Positions 8,757-17,714 are shown, counted from the stretch's first letter. The stretch is 64,000 nt of DNA from RUG100 sp034927505 (GCA_034927505.1 JAYFPY010000024.1:1-64000); one strand, 5' to 3'. The notes: generated by a model from the sequence alone, not told the origin. Numbers and translations: made by a program.

Positions 8757-10442
8757 ATGTCGCGAAATCATGAAAAAGCAGTAGATTCCTTGAAAAAACA
8801 GAGTTACAGTGTCATTGCTGTGGTCTGTGTTATCTACTGTTCTGCCGCTGCCGGAGCTTTCGGAGTGGAAGAGATGATACAGGGGTGCGGGCCGGGGATG
8901 ACGCTGATCGTTCTCATAGGGATCGCACTGGTATGGGCTTTGCCGGATTGTTTCAGGATCGCTGAAATGTCGTCTGTAATGCCCGGCGAAGGAGGATATT
9001 ATTACTGGGCCAAGCAGATACTTGGTGAATTCTGGGGCTTCCAGATGGGCTGGTGGGCCGCAGTCAGTTTCTATGTATGCAGTTCGACTTATATAGTTTT
9101 GGCGGTCAACTACATATCGACACTGCTGCCTCTGAACAATGCTCAGGCAACGATCATAAAAGTAGCAATAGTCGTGATCTTTACAGCTGTAAATCTGCTG
9201 GGCCTAAAGGAAGTCAGCGTTATGAGCACGATATTTTCTATTGCGATCCTGGTTGCTTTTGCAGTAGTGACCATTGTAGGATTTGCCAATTGGAATTACA
9301 ACCCTGTGGAACCACTGGTGCCGGAAGGCATGGGATTTATGGAATCACTGGGAATGGGCATAGGAATAGGCGTCTGGATGTACTGCGGATGGGGCATCAT
9401 AACTATGGTTGCCGGCGAAGTGAAAAACTCGCAGGTAATACCAAAAGCTCTGCGTATAGTTGTTCCGTTGACGGCACTTTCATATATCCTGCCGTCCATA
9501 GCCGGGCTGGCAGCAATAGGTCACTGGGACAGCTGGACGACTATAGGAGCAGAAGGAGTTGGATTTTCGACTGTACTGACTAAATTCGCAGGACCTGCAG
9601 CGGCGGCAGTCTTCGTTGTTATCGCTGTAATAGGTCAGCTGGCTATGTTCAATACGAATATGGCAGGCGGATCCAGAACACTTTTTGTACTGGCTGATGA
9701 CAATCTTTTCCCTAAGAAGGGGATCACATATGTATCAAAAAAGAGAGGCGTGCCGACAGTAGGAATACTGACCATCGCTGCAGTGACCATACTCATGATG
9801 CAGATGTCATTCCAGACACTGATACTGATCCAGGTAATTCCGATCCTTGCAGTGGCAGTGCTGATGAGTATTATCATAGTGAAGGCAAGAAAGGTTATGC
9901 CGAAAGAAGAAAGAATAGGATGTTATGTGGTCGGCGGAGGAAAACTGGGGCTGTTCGCAGTTGTTACAGGGCCTGCTGTCATAGGAGTACTGGCGTTTTT
10001 CCTTAATGGAATGGATTACTTCCTTTATGGACTCCTCTTCCTCTTGTCAGGCATTGTACTGTATATAATTTTCAAACTGATATATGATGGCTTCCACAAA
10101 ACGGAGCCGGACAAGTATCCGAGAAATGAAAAAACACGTTTGGCAAAGGGCGATCTGTTCAGACTGGGAGATATGTTTATGATCATTGGAGGAACAGCTT
10201 TTGCAGGATCATTTATTTTCAAATGGCTGGAAGGAAGCTGGGGACCTGAGTACTATGCATCCGAATATGGAAGCGGACTGCTGAGCAGTTTTTACGGTAT
10301 GATTCAGGCACTGATGATAGGAGGAATAGTCTGCATCGTTATAGCTGTGATTTTTTGGCTGATCGGTCGGGCAAAGGACAAAAGGACCGTTATGCCGGCA
10401 TACGTCGATATGCCGAAGCATGATGAGCATGACTCAGAATAA
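8757..10442 (+). CDS. APC-superfamily amino acid permease
   Basis: An integral membrane transporter of 561 residues with 12 or more hydrophobic segments. It shows the APC-type first helix (SAAAGAFGVEEMIQG, about 29-43) and the GEGGYYYWAKQ motif (about 77-87) common to the amino acid-polyamine-organocation family. The C-terminal quarter is longer than usual and carries extra membrane segments. The ATG at 8757 is preceded by GGAGGG; the upstream ATG at 8739 would absorb that site. It is driven by a MerR-type promoter identical in design to that of the amidohydrolase gene, so it probably imports the substrate of that module. The substrate itself cannot be read from the sequence. Confidence 0.88.
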   Translation: MSRNHEKAVDSLKKQSYSVIAVVCVIYCSAAAGAFGVEEMIQGCGPGMTLIVLIGIALVWALPDCFRIAEMSSVMPGEGGYYYWAKQILGEFWGFQMGWWAAVSFYVCSSTYIVLAVNYISTLLPLNNAQATIIKVAIVVIFTAVNLLGLKEVSVMSTIFSIAILVAFAVVTIVGFANWNYNPVEPLVPEGMGFMESLGMGIGIGVWMYCGWGIITMVAGEVKNSQVIPKALRIVVPLTALSYILPSIAGLAAIGHWDSWTTIGAEGVGFSTVLTKFAGPAAAAVFVVIAVIGQLAMFNTNMAGGSRTLFVLADDNLFPKKGITYVSKKRGVPTVGILTIAAVTILMMQMSFQTLILIQVIPILAVAVLMSIIIVKARKVMPKEERIGCYVVGGGKLGLFAVVTGPAVIGVLAFFLNGMDYFLYGLLFLLSGIVLYIIFKLIYDGFHKTEPDKYPRNEKTRLAKGDLFRLGDMFMIIGGTAFAGSFIFKWLEGSWGPEYYASEYGSGLLSSFYGMIQALMIGGIVCIVIAVIFWLIGRAKDKRTVMPAYVDMPKHDEHDSE

Positions 10443-10458
10443 AAGGGCTCTATAATAA

Positions 10459-10499
10459 ATGTTGGGGTGGAGAGATAACTCTCTACTCTGACATTTTTT
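10459..10499. terminator. Bidirectional terminator between permease and MerR-type gene
   Basis: A long stem around GGGTGGAGAG-ATAA-CTCTCTACTC (with G-T pairs) flanked by ATGT/ACAT, ending in T6 on the + strand. The two genes converge here. Confidence 0.7.
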
Positions 10500-10534
10500 G
10501 ATTTTATCAAAAAAGATGAACATGCTGCATATTC

Positions 10535-11824
10535 CTATTTTTTGTTTCGTTCTGCAAGATAAACATAAGAATACCGCTGATCATCGGGAGAATGATAATC
10601 GATGAAGATGGCGGAATCAACAGGCGCTTCCAGTGAAGAGTCTTTTATTATGGAATAATCGAAGTCCTTCAGTATGGCCTTTTGCTGTGCCAGTGTGAGG
10701 AAGGGCTCGGCAGAGTGAGTATAGAGCTCTTTGGCCAGATCATTGGACCGGGCGCCCGGCTTGTAATGATCCATAGAACCGATTATGACAGAGTCTTCAG
10801 CAAAATAGGCATCCACAGCCGGATATAGCAGCTGAGGCGTGTAAAAAGCACAGCTGAAACTGCCCAGGTAATCGATCATGATATCTATGGAATTCCTTCT
10901 GACCGGAAGTTTGTGATCCGGGCTCACGACGAAAACGATGTTCAAATGGTTCTTCAGCGTGAAAAGATGATTCTGTATCAGCTCCATGCTTTTCTTTGAC
11001 AGACCCATGACGATGATCAGGGAATCTTTCAGGAATTTGGCATCACTGTACAAATAAAGGAACAAGGCAGCTATATCGGGGAAAAGGAACACACGCTTTT
11101 CGGCAGCGTGCTCAAGAGCTGCATCGTACATCCATTCTCTCACTTTGTGCTGGACCGTCAGATATTCTGAATTTCCGTCCTTCAAGATCTCGAAGAAAGC
11201 CATATCGCTGGAGCCGTTTTCGTCAGGCTCGCCAAAATAGTCTTCCTGAAAAACCGGATCCGAATCCAAATCATTGTCCCGGTCCGTGTAAAAGATCCCA
11301 TTTTCTATGATTCCTTCATAGCCGCAGGTGCATGAACAAGTGGCGGAAAGGATCTGATTCTGCATTATACTGCTGTTTTCAAGATACAAAGGGCTGCCGC
11401 ATACCGGGCAGGCCATGATGCCTAGAAACTCTGTCGGAATACCGCGACGGATCTGTTTGTTTTCGATCTTGTTTTCGGCCTGTATATCTTCCAGCCGGGA
11501 ATCTATAGTGTGGATATATGAATGGATCGTTGAAAGCTCATTTGTCAGGGCAGCTTTCTTGCTGTCCAGCAGAGGAACAATATGTTTATACAGATTCTGA
11601 TCTTCCGAAGCAAAGACTCGGAGAGTATTGATATATGTATACATTTCCTGAAGTGTAAACCCCATATCACGAAGCTTTAGGACCGTATCCATTTCATAGC
11701 CGTTCTTTTTGCTGAAATCATACTGAGCTCCGTCTTTTTTAGGAATGATAAGACCCAGTTTCACATAATAACGGACTGTTGAAACATGGAGACTGTATTT
11801 TTTTGCAAAGGTGCCGATGCGCAT
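10535..11824 (-). CDS. MerR-family regulator with zinc-ribbon and methyltransferase-like domain
   Basis: A 429-residue regulator. Residues 1-70 form a MerR winged helix (MRIGTFAKKYSLHVSTVRYY) followed by a helical dimerisation stretch (75-125). A cysteine cluster CPVCGSPL...CSCTCGY (about 138-168) looks like a zinc ribbon. The remaining 250 residues resemble a degenerate Rossmann/methyltransferase fold (VFLFPDIAALFLYLY, LIIVMGLSKKSMELI), possibly a ligand sensor. The Cys motif plus methyltransferase-like arrangement recalls RlmA-type rRNA methyltransferases. The gene lies between two promoters that share a MerR-style operator, so it very likely controls the permease and the amidohydrolase/dehydrogenase operon. 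The N-terminal call is firm; the C-terminal one is tentative. Confidence 0.85.
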   Translation of the reverse strand: MRIGTFAKKYSLHVSTVRYYVKLGLIIPKKDGAQYDFSKKNGYEMDTVLKLRDMGFTLQEMYTYINTLRVFASEDQNLYKHIVPLLDSKKAALTNELSTIHSYIHTIDSRLEDIQAENKIENKQIRRGIPTEFLGIMACPVCGSPLYLENSSIMQNQILSATCSCTCGYEGIIENGIFYTDRDNDLDSDPVFQEDYFGEPDENGSSDMAFFEILKDGNSEYLTVQHKVREWMYDAALEHAAEKRVFLFPDIAALFLYLYSDAKFLKDSLIIVMGLSKKSMELIQNHLFTLKNHLNIVFVVSPDHKLPVRRNSIDIMIDYLGSFSCAFYTPQLLYPAVDAYFAEDSVIIGSMDHYKPGARSNDLAKELYTHSAEPFLTLAQQKAILKDFDYSIIKDSSLEAPVDSAIFIDYHSPDDQRYSYVYLAERNKK

Positions 11825-11923
11825 TCCTTACCTGCCTTTCGCAACTGATCTGAAAATACTGATATTTAGTACAGTATAGATGTTCCGGCTGTAATAAACA
11901 AGGCCTCCGGGGAATATAAACCT

Positions 11924-11993
11924 ATACTTTATGTTTTCAACGAAATACATGGATATATGATATTGACAGAAAGTTCGGTTAATAATCTAAAAT
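11924..11993 (+). promoter_or_regulatory. MerR-type promoter of the amidohydrolase operon (19-bp spacer)
   Basis: TTGACA at 11963-11968 and TAAAAT at 11988-11993 with a 19-bp spacer holding the same ACAGAAAGTTCGGT operator (11966-11979) as the permease promoter. An ATACTTTA box lies 39 bp before the -35, as in the permease copy. Confidence 0.75.
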
Positions 11994-12020
11994 CAAAGTA
12001 TAAAAGAGAAGGAGGAACTG

Positions 12021-13640
12021 ATGGCAGATCTGATTATCATGAATGCTGCAGTGTACACAATGGATGATGAGCTTCCCCGGGCGGAAGCCGTAGCTGTTGA
12101 AAATGACAAGATTATTGCAGTAGGAAACAACGAAGACATTATGAAGTTCAAAGAAGCAAAAACCGAAGTGGTCGATGCGAATGGAGGTATGGTCCTGCCG
12201 GGATTCATAGACGCCCATTGCCACCCCACACTGTGTGCATTCTTTGAAAACGGGCTGTATATAGACCAGGATCTGACGGTTGATGAGATACTGGCAGCCG
12301 CAAAGAAACAGGTAGAGGATCATCCTGAAAAAAACAGTTATTTCGGAATCGGATACAATGAATGCTTTTTCGATGAAAAAGGTCCGACAAAGGAACTGCT
12401 GGATGAGATCTGCAGCGACAAGCCGATTTTTTTCCTGGGCAGCAGTGGGCATGAAGGCTGGTGCAATTCCAAAACTCTGGAACTGGCCAATGTCACAAAG
12501 GATACGAAGGACCCTCTCCCGGGGTTTCAGTATTTTGAGAGAGATGAAAAGGGAGAGCCGACAGGACATATCGTAGAAGTCAGCACTGAAACGATCCTAT
12601 TCAATGCTGTTGATTTTTTCGGAGCTGAAGAAATATATCAGGGATATATTGATACTTCCAAAAGCTACAGCAGTATGGGAGTTACAACGACTATCGACTG
12701 CGGTGCATTCGAATGGATGGAACCGATATGCATCCCTACGATAGAAAAGCTGGTGAAGAACGGCGACTATAAACAGAGGCTCTTTGGAAGCGCCATGGTG
12801 GAAACTGCGGCGAAGGCCGGGCCGGCACTGGAGGTATTGAAAGAGAGAAGCAAAAAATACAACAGTGATAAATACAGAGTCAACACGTACAAGATCATTC
12901 TGGACGGTACTTTGGAAACACGGACTGCTAGTTTGTCAAAACCGTATGATGAAGACGGCAGGATGGTAGAACCATTGTTTTCCGGGAAGAAAATCGAAGA
13001 AGTATTTTTGGATGCGGCTTATGCCGGGTTTGATATAAACGCACACGCCATAGGCGACAAGGCTATACATGAAAGTCTGCGCGGCGCTGCTGCAGTCAGG
13101 AACGCCGGTATAAAAAATGTGAGGATCGGGAATTCCCATACAGAGTATGTACAAAAAGAGGACAGAAAACTCTTTGGGGAATATGATGTCGTTGCCAATA
13201 CTAGCGGCGTGTGGCATTACGGCAATTCGGATCTGGATGGGATCATAGGCGAAAGAGCAAAGGATCTGTTCACTATGAAAGATATCATAGAAGCAGGCGG
13301 CATTATGACCATGGGCAGCGACAGACCTGTGGATGAAGTAGGACCTGAACCGCTGCGGGGCATAGAAATAGGTATGACCAGAAAACTGGCAGGCGTAAAG
13401 AATGCTCCGGTGCTGCCGCCGGAAGATCAGAAACTGAGCCTGCAGGAATGCTTGAAAGCTTACACGTGCAATGCTGCATATCAGGTGCGGATGGAAGAAA
13501 AGATCGGCAGGCTGAAGGAGGGGATGTACGCAGATATCGTAGTTCTTGAAAAGGACTTGTTCGATGTTCCGGCAGAAGAGATACATGATGTCCCGATAGA
13601 AATGACTGTCTGGAACGGCGAAACAGTTTATAAAAAATGA
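12021..13640 (+). CDS. Amidohydrolase family protein (YtcJ/amidohydrolase-3 type)
   Basis: A cytoplasmic metal-dependent hydrolase of 539 residues, the usual length of YtcJ-like enzymes. Metal-site motifs are visible: GFIDAHCHPT (the H-x-H, about residues 59-68), NAHAIGDKAI (about 338), SHTEYV (about 371) and MGSDRPVDEVGPEP (about 432), which gives the final aspartate. The start ATG follows AAGGAGGAA. It is the first gene of an operon with the saccharopine-dehydrogenase-like gene 32 bp downstream and has a MerR-type promoter shared with the permease. It probably cleaves an amide or cyclic amide imported by that permease; the true substrate is unknown. Confidence 0.88.
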   Translation: MADLIIMNAAVYTMDDELPRAEAVAVENDKIIAVGNNEDIMKFKEAKTEVVDANGGMVLPGFIDAHCHPTLCAFFENGLYIDQDLTVDEILAAAKKQVEDHPEKNSYFGIGYNECFFDEKGPTKELLDEICSDKPIFFLGSSGHEGWCNSKTLELANVTKDTKDPLPGFQYFERDEKGEPTGHIVEVSTETILFNAVDFFGAEEIYQGYIDTSKSYSSMGVTTTIDCGAFEWMEPICIPTIEKLVKNGDYKQRLFGSAMVETAAKAGPALEVLKERSKKYNSDKYRVNTYKIILDGTLETRTASLSKPYDEDGRMVEPLFSGKKIEEVFLDAAYAGFDINAHAIGDKAIHESLRGAAAVRNAGIKNVRIGNSHTEYVQKEDRKLFGEYDVVANTSGVWHYGNSDLDGIIGERAKDLFTMKDIIEAGGIMTMGSDRPVDEVGPEPLRGIEIGMTRKLAGVKNAPVLPPEDQKLSLQECLKAYTCNAAYQVRMEEKIGRLKEGMYADIVVLEKDLFDVPAEEIHDVPIEMTVWNGETVYKK

Positions 13641-13672
13641 ATAGTAATATATTGAAAAGGAGATATTAGAAA

Positions 13673-14893
13673 ATGAAGAAAATTTTAGTTTTGGGCACGG
13701 GAGCACAGGGCTCTACAGTAGCACAGAGAATGGACGAAGAACCCAACGTAGGCGAGATCATCTGCGCAGATGCAGATCACAAGGCAGTAGATGAGCTAGT
13801 CAAGATACTGAAGAAAGCCAAAGGCACATATGTGGATGCAAACGATGTGGAAAGCATCAAAAAAACAGCACAGGGCGTGGACCTCATAGTGAATGCACTT
13901 CCAATCAGATTCGCTCCGCTGGTACTGGATGCAGCAATCGCAGTAAAAGCAAACTATCAGGACTTTGCAGCAACAGACGTACTGGACAAATGGTGGCCTA
14001 AATGCGTAGAAATAATGTATGAAGACTACGGGAAAAAGTTCAAAGAAAACGGAAAGATGGCCGTGATCGGGACAGGATCAGCACCGGGAATGATGTGCGT
14101 TGCAGCAAAGAGCACAAAGAGAAATCTGGATACCTGCGACGATATTCTGATGATGGTGTATGAAGGAGTGGAAGCAAAAAGATTCCTGCCTTTCTGGTGG
14201 TCGCCGTTCACAGCGATATCAGATATGGTGGATCCGACATTTGCTTTGAAAGACGGAAAACTGATAGAGACTGAGCCGCACAGTCTGCCTGTAACAAGAC
14301 ACTTCAAGGGCTGTTCAGGACCAGTCACGTTGGTAGAGCATGCTCATGACGAGACTGTATACATGGGCCTGAACAAGGACACTCATTTCAAGGGAGCAAA
14401 GAACATCAACTTTAAATACGGCGGAGTTGGCATCGACTATGCAACGCCTCTGTACAGAGCGGGGATGCTGTCAAGAGAAGAAGAGACTTTCAAGGGACAT
14501 ACGTTCATACCATTCGACGTAGTTCTGTCACATCTGCCGCCTGCACCGAAGTATCACGATGAGATCAAAGAGATACTCGACGAAGGTCTGGTAAAGGATG
14601 AAGGAGCTTTCGTTGTAGAAGCTACCGGTATAAAAGACGGCAAGAAGGTCATGGCGGAAACTTATCTCTATGCACCGGGATGCAGAGAATCATTTGAGAG
14701 AGCAGGGATCACAGGCGAGATGTATTTGACCGGACAGTGCGGTTCGCTGTTCACTAAGATGTTCGTCAATGATGAATACACACAGACAGGATTGATATCC
14801 TCAGACATGCTGACATATGAGGAATGTGACAAGTATCTTGCATACGCAGCTGCATTGGACATTACTCTGGAAACAGAAGTAAAACCTCTATAA
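13673..14893 (+). CDS. Saccharopine dehydrogenase-like NAD(P)-binding oxidoreductase
   Basis: A cytoplasmic dehydrogenase of 406 residues with an N-terminal Rossmann motif (LVLGTGAQGSTVA, about residues 5-17) and the GSAPGMM block near 138 seen in saccharopine dehydrogenase and lysine-6-dehydrogenase relatives. The family oxidises or reduces amino acids joined to keto acids, or the epsilon-amine of lysine; this gene could be any of these. It follows the amidohydrolase gene and has its own GGAG site. With the permease it suggests uptake, hydrolysis and oxidation of an amino-acid derivative. A strong terminator 23 bp downstream ends the operon. Confidence 0.85.
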   Translation: MKKILVLGTGAQGSTVAQRMDEEPNVGEIICADADHKAVDELVKILKKAKGTYVDANDVESIKKTAQGVDLIVNALPIRFAPLVLDAAIAVKANYQDFAATDVLDKWWPKCVEIMYEDYGKKFKENGKMAVIGTGSAPGMMCVAAKSTKRNLDTCDDILMMVYEGVEAKRFLPFWWSPFTAISDMVDPTFALKDGKLIETEPHSLPVTRHFKGCSGPVTLVEHAHDETVYMGLNKDTHFKGAKNINFKYGGVGIDYATPLYRAGMLSREEETFKGHTFIPFDVVLSHLPPAPKYHDEIKEILDEGLVKDEGAFVVEATGIKDGKKVMAETYLYAPGCRESFERAGITGEMYLTGQCGSLFTKMFVNDEYTQTGLISSDMLTYEECDKYLAYAAALDITLETEVKPL

Positions 14894-14916
14894 AAAAATA
14901 GTTATAATCTGTGGAG

Positions 14917-14946
14917 ACGGCATCGCGTAACAGCGATGCCGTTTTT
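14917..14946 (+). terminator. Rho-independent terminator
   Basis: A perfect 10-bp stem (ACGGCATCGC/GCGATGCCGT), 6-nt loop and T5, closing the amidohydrolase operon. Confidence 0.92.
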
Positions 14947-14998
14947 GCATTCGGCTCATACATGGTATACTAAAGACATCTGAAAGAGGTGGACTGAT

Positions 14999-15868
14999 TT
15001 GAAAAAGAAACGTTATCTTGCGGCTCTGCTGTTCGTCGTATTCCTGTGGGGATTCGATTTCATAGGGCTGGATTACATACTGCGATATATATCGCCGACC
15101 CTGGTGACTCTGATGAGGATGTCATTTTCCGCAGTGGTCATGATAATAATAACCCTGGTCAGGGAAAAGAAAATACACTACGACAGAAAGTATATTCTGA
15201 GGATATTTCTGTGCGGATCTTTGGGGATGTCCGTTTATTTCACATTTGAATCAATAGGTATAGAACATACTTCGGGCGCTTTCACGTCGCTGGTGCTGGC
15301 TCTGGTGCCGGTGTTCGGCATGTTCGCAGACCGGATCATATACGGCAGCAGGATCGGCCCTTTGAAGATCATTGGCATCGTCGGTTCTATAGCCGGGGTG
15401 GCCCTTCTTGTCATAGGGTCGGGGGACAGCGTCAATGCAAATGTCACCGGCATCATTTTCATGCTGGCGGCGGCAGTGATCTGGACCTTTTTTATCGTGG
15501 GTACGAAGCCCCTGTATGAAAAATATTCGCTGTGTTCTCTGCTGGCGGGGTTCTTTACCTCGGCGGCAATCATATCTGTGCCCATGCTGCTCATAGATGT
15601 GCCTCTGAAGTTTTCTGCTCAGCCAAAGGTCATGGCAGTTCTGCTGGTGACCACGCTGGTCTGCATCGTATTCGGAGAGATGATATATGTGGCTGCCATC
15701 GGACATCTTTCTGTCACCACGGTTTCGCTTTCTGAGAACATCCTGCCTCTGGTCACGGTCCTGTTTTCCTGGATCATCTTCGGGCAGATGCTCTCCGGGC
15801 TGCAGCTGATCGGAGGCCTGGCGATAATCGTTTCTGTATCCATAATATCTAAACAGGAAAAGGGTTAA
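14999..15868 (+). CDS. DMT-superfamily (EamA) transporter
   Basis: An integral membrane protein of 289 residues with ten predicted helices in two homologous halves, the standard EamA/RhaT-like exporter layout (for example LVVIFL... GFDFIGLDYILRYISPTLVTLMR at the start of the first repeat, and GEMIYVAAIGHLSVTTVSLSENILPLV in the second). Most members export amino acids or metabolites. The start is a TTG preceded by AAAGAGGTGG; no ATG lies nearby in frame. It is a single-gene unit between two strong terminators. Confidence 0.85.
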   Translation: MKKKRYLAALLFVVFLWGFDFIGLDYILRYISPTLVTLMRMSFSAVVMIIITLVREKKIHYDRKYILRIFLCGSLGMSVYFTFESIGIEHTSGAFTSLVLALVPVFGMFADRIIYGSRIGPLKIIGIVGSIAGVALLVIGSGDSVNANVTGIIFMLAAAVIWTFFIVGTKPLYEKYSLCSLLAGFFTSAAIISVPMLLIDVPLKFSAQPKVMAVLLVTTLVCIVFGEMIYVAAIGHLSVTTVSLSENILPLVTVLFSWIIFGQMLSGLQLIGGLAIIVSVSIISKQEKG

Positions 15869-15920
15869 GGGTATATTTTTGCTCGATTTGCAAAAATATA
15901 CTCCTTAACTTGATTTTTTG
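15864..15920 (+). terminator. Long terminator hairpin overlapping the DMT stop codon
   Basis: GTTAAGG-GTATATTTTTGC pairs with GCAAAAATATAC-CCTTAAC across a 7-nt loop, followed by TTGATTTTTT. The TAA of the transporter gene (15866-15868) lies within the left arm. Confidence 0.8.
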
Positions 15921-16149
15921 GAGGATGGATGTATGATTCCGGTTCAGGAACGATAGGGAATGGTTCGAGTAGCGTATGAAACTTGTTCAGGGCAGGGAGT
16001 GATCAAACTACTAAAAACAAATCAAACCGATATCCGTTGCAAAACTGATGGAGATCGATCGTGCGGCAAGGCAGGGTACTGCGCTGCAATTCTGCGGTTT
16101 CAGTCTATGTGTAGATGTATATGAATGTATAAAGATCTTTTCTAAAACC

Positions 16150-16400
16150 ATATCAGTTTGTGTCTTTTTGCCGATTTCATCGATGAAAAGACACAGTATT
16201 ATCGTCTTCTTTGCCTTGAGCTGGTATTAGGACCAGTATTTATACGTCCGATCCCGGCAAATTATACTGCAGGCAGTGTTTTTTGAGTTTGATCCTGTAT
16301 TTTTATTCATAGATCCCTGCTATATGCATAGTTATGCAGCCGCCAGTTTATTACTGCGTCTTTGCATCTTGTTTTTAGCAAAAAAGACACAAACTGATAT
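16150..16400. mobile_element. 251-bp MITE-like element with 22/23-bp terminal inverted repeats
   Basis: The left end ATATCAGTTTGTGTCTTTTT (extended by GC, 16150-16171) is mirrored at the right end by GC-A6-GACACAAACTGATAT (16378-16400), differing by a single extra A. If the inverted repeat starts at CAG, each side is flanked by ATAT, a plausible 4-bp target duplication. No gene lies inside. It sits in the 850-bp gene-free stretch 15869-16724, in which I see nothing else apart from the terminator at its left end. Confidence 0.6.
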
Positions 16401-16724
16401 CTTGCGTGGCCATACGGTGAATAGCTTGCCCTCAGATGCTAGCCGCGGAGAGGAAAGAGCTCTGCCGAGAAAAGCTGCAACAGTCCGCCATTGAGATTTT
16501 CTAAAGATAAATCCAGTATAAACTTTGAGCATATGCATATCGAGGCATATTATAAATTCTACTATGGCATTTGTTTGTGGGATGAAGAAAAAGAAACAAT
16601 CAAAATCTAATACCGCAGTCAGAGAACAGTACATACAAGATTGTACAAATGCTGTCATCTGTATAATGAAATATCTGCCGAAAGCGTAGTACAATATTCT
16701 ACACTATCGAACGGAGGTAACATT

Positions 16725-17486
16725 TTGAACATTTATGAAATCACATTCAGTCCTGCAGGCGGGACGCAAAAGGTATTGGATATAGTGGCGGGATCGATCT
16801 CTGCCGAAAGAACAAATATTGATTTGACCGATAGGGATGTCGACTTTGACGGCTTTCATTTCAAAGAGGATGACATCTGCATCATTGCGGTGCCTTCTTA
16901 CGGAGGGAGAGTGCCGGATGTCGCTGTATCAAGGCTGAAAAGCATGAACGGCGGCGGTGCTGCGGCAGTTCTGATTACGGTCTACGGAAATCGGGATTAT
17001 GAGGATACATTGCTGGAACTGAAAGATGGTTTGGATGAGGCCGGCTTTCACTGCACAGCAGCTGTCGCGGCTGTTGCAAAACACTCGATCATGCCCAAGA
17101 TCGCGGCAGACCGTCCGGACGAGGAAGATGAGGAGCTCTTGAAAAGCTTTGCAGGGAAGATCAAAGAGCATCTCAGTGCAGAAACATCATCCGACGAATT
17201 GTATGTGCCGGGCCACAGGCCGTACAGGGAATACAATGGAGTGCCTTTGAAACCGAAGGCCGGGAAAGCCTGCACAAAATGTGGGATATGCACAGAAAAA
17301 TGCCCGGTGGGAGCGATACCGGAGGATCCAAAGAAAACAGATAAAGACAAATGTATTTCATGCATGCGATGCGTGAATGTCTGTCCAAACAACGCGCGCA
17401 GTCTGAACAAACTGGTGCTGGGCATTGCTTCGAAAAAAATGGAGAAAATGTGCAGCGAGAGAAAGAAAGATGAACTGTTTATCTGA
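16725..17486 (+). CDS. EFR1-type flavodoxin/ferredoxin fusion protein
   Basis: A 253-residue redox protein: a flavodoxin-like N-terminal half (FSPAGGTQKV near residue 8, PSYGGRVPD near 49, VTVYGNRDYED near 76) and a C-terminal bacterial ferredoxin domain with two Cys clusters (CTKCGICTEKCPVGAI, about 184-199, and CISCMRCVNVCPNNA, about 209-223) for two [4Fe-4S] centres. Such EFR1 proteins are common in anaerobic Clostridia as small electron carriers. I take the TTG at 16725 because GGAGG lies 7 bp before it and the flavodoxin motif starts there. It stands alone; the next frame begins directly after its stop. Confidence 0.88.
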   Translation: MNIYEITFSPAGGTQKVLDIVAGSISAERTNIDLTDRDVDFDGFHFKEDDICIIAVPSYGGRVPDVAVSRLKSMNGGGAAAVLITVYGNRDYEDTLLELKDGLDEAGFHCTAAVAAVAKHSIMPKIAADRPDEEDEELLKSFAGKIKEHLSAETSSDELYVPGHRPYREYNGVPLKPKAGKACTKCGICTEKCPVGAIPEDPKKTDKDKCISCMRCVNVCPNNARSLNKLVLGIASKKMEKMCSERKKDELFI

Positions 17487-17657
17487 GTCACGGAAAAGAG
17501 CGGCAAGTACAAGTGTATCGGCAAAACTAAAAAGACATACAAGACCGTAACTAAACTGAGGAAGAACAAGAAATGCTATTTCAAAGTCAAAGCATATAAC
17601 AGTTCAGGCAGCAACAGCTACAGCAAGATCGTGAAAGCGAAGATAAAGAAAAAATAA
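17487..17657 (+). pseudogene. C-terminal remnant of a secreted Fn3-type surface protein
   Basis: Directly after the ferredoxin stop, a 56-codon open stretch without a start encodes a lysine-rich tail with TYKTVTKLRKNKKCYFKV and KAYNSSGSNSYSKIVKAK. This is the typical last strand pattern of the fibronectin-III-like repeats that end clostridial surface proteins, as in the 2,096-residue protein at 24.5 kb. It has no ribosome site or signal peptide and is best read as the 3' leftover of a deleted gene. Confidence 0.6.
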
Positions 17658-17699
17658 AGAGGTTATTGTTTACATTGGAATCGATCAAAAAGAAATTAC

Positions 17700-17714
17700 C
17701 ATAAATTGCAATTT
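17700..17714 (-). repeat. Third, partial copy of the insertion-sequence-end motif
   Basis: CATAAATTGCAATTT is the reverse complement of 15 of the 19 bases repeated at 122-140 and 6266-6284. It lies 42 bp after the surface-protein remnant, again next to a broken gene. Confidence 0.4.
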
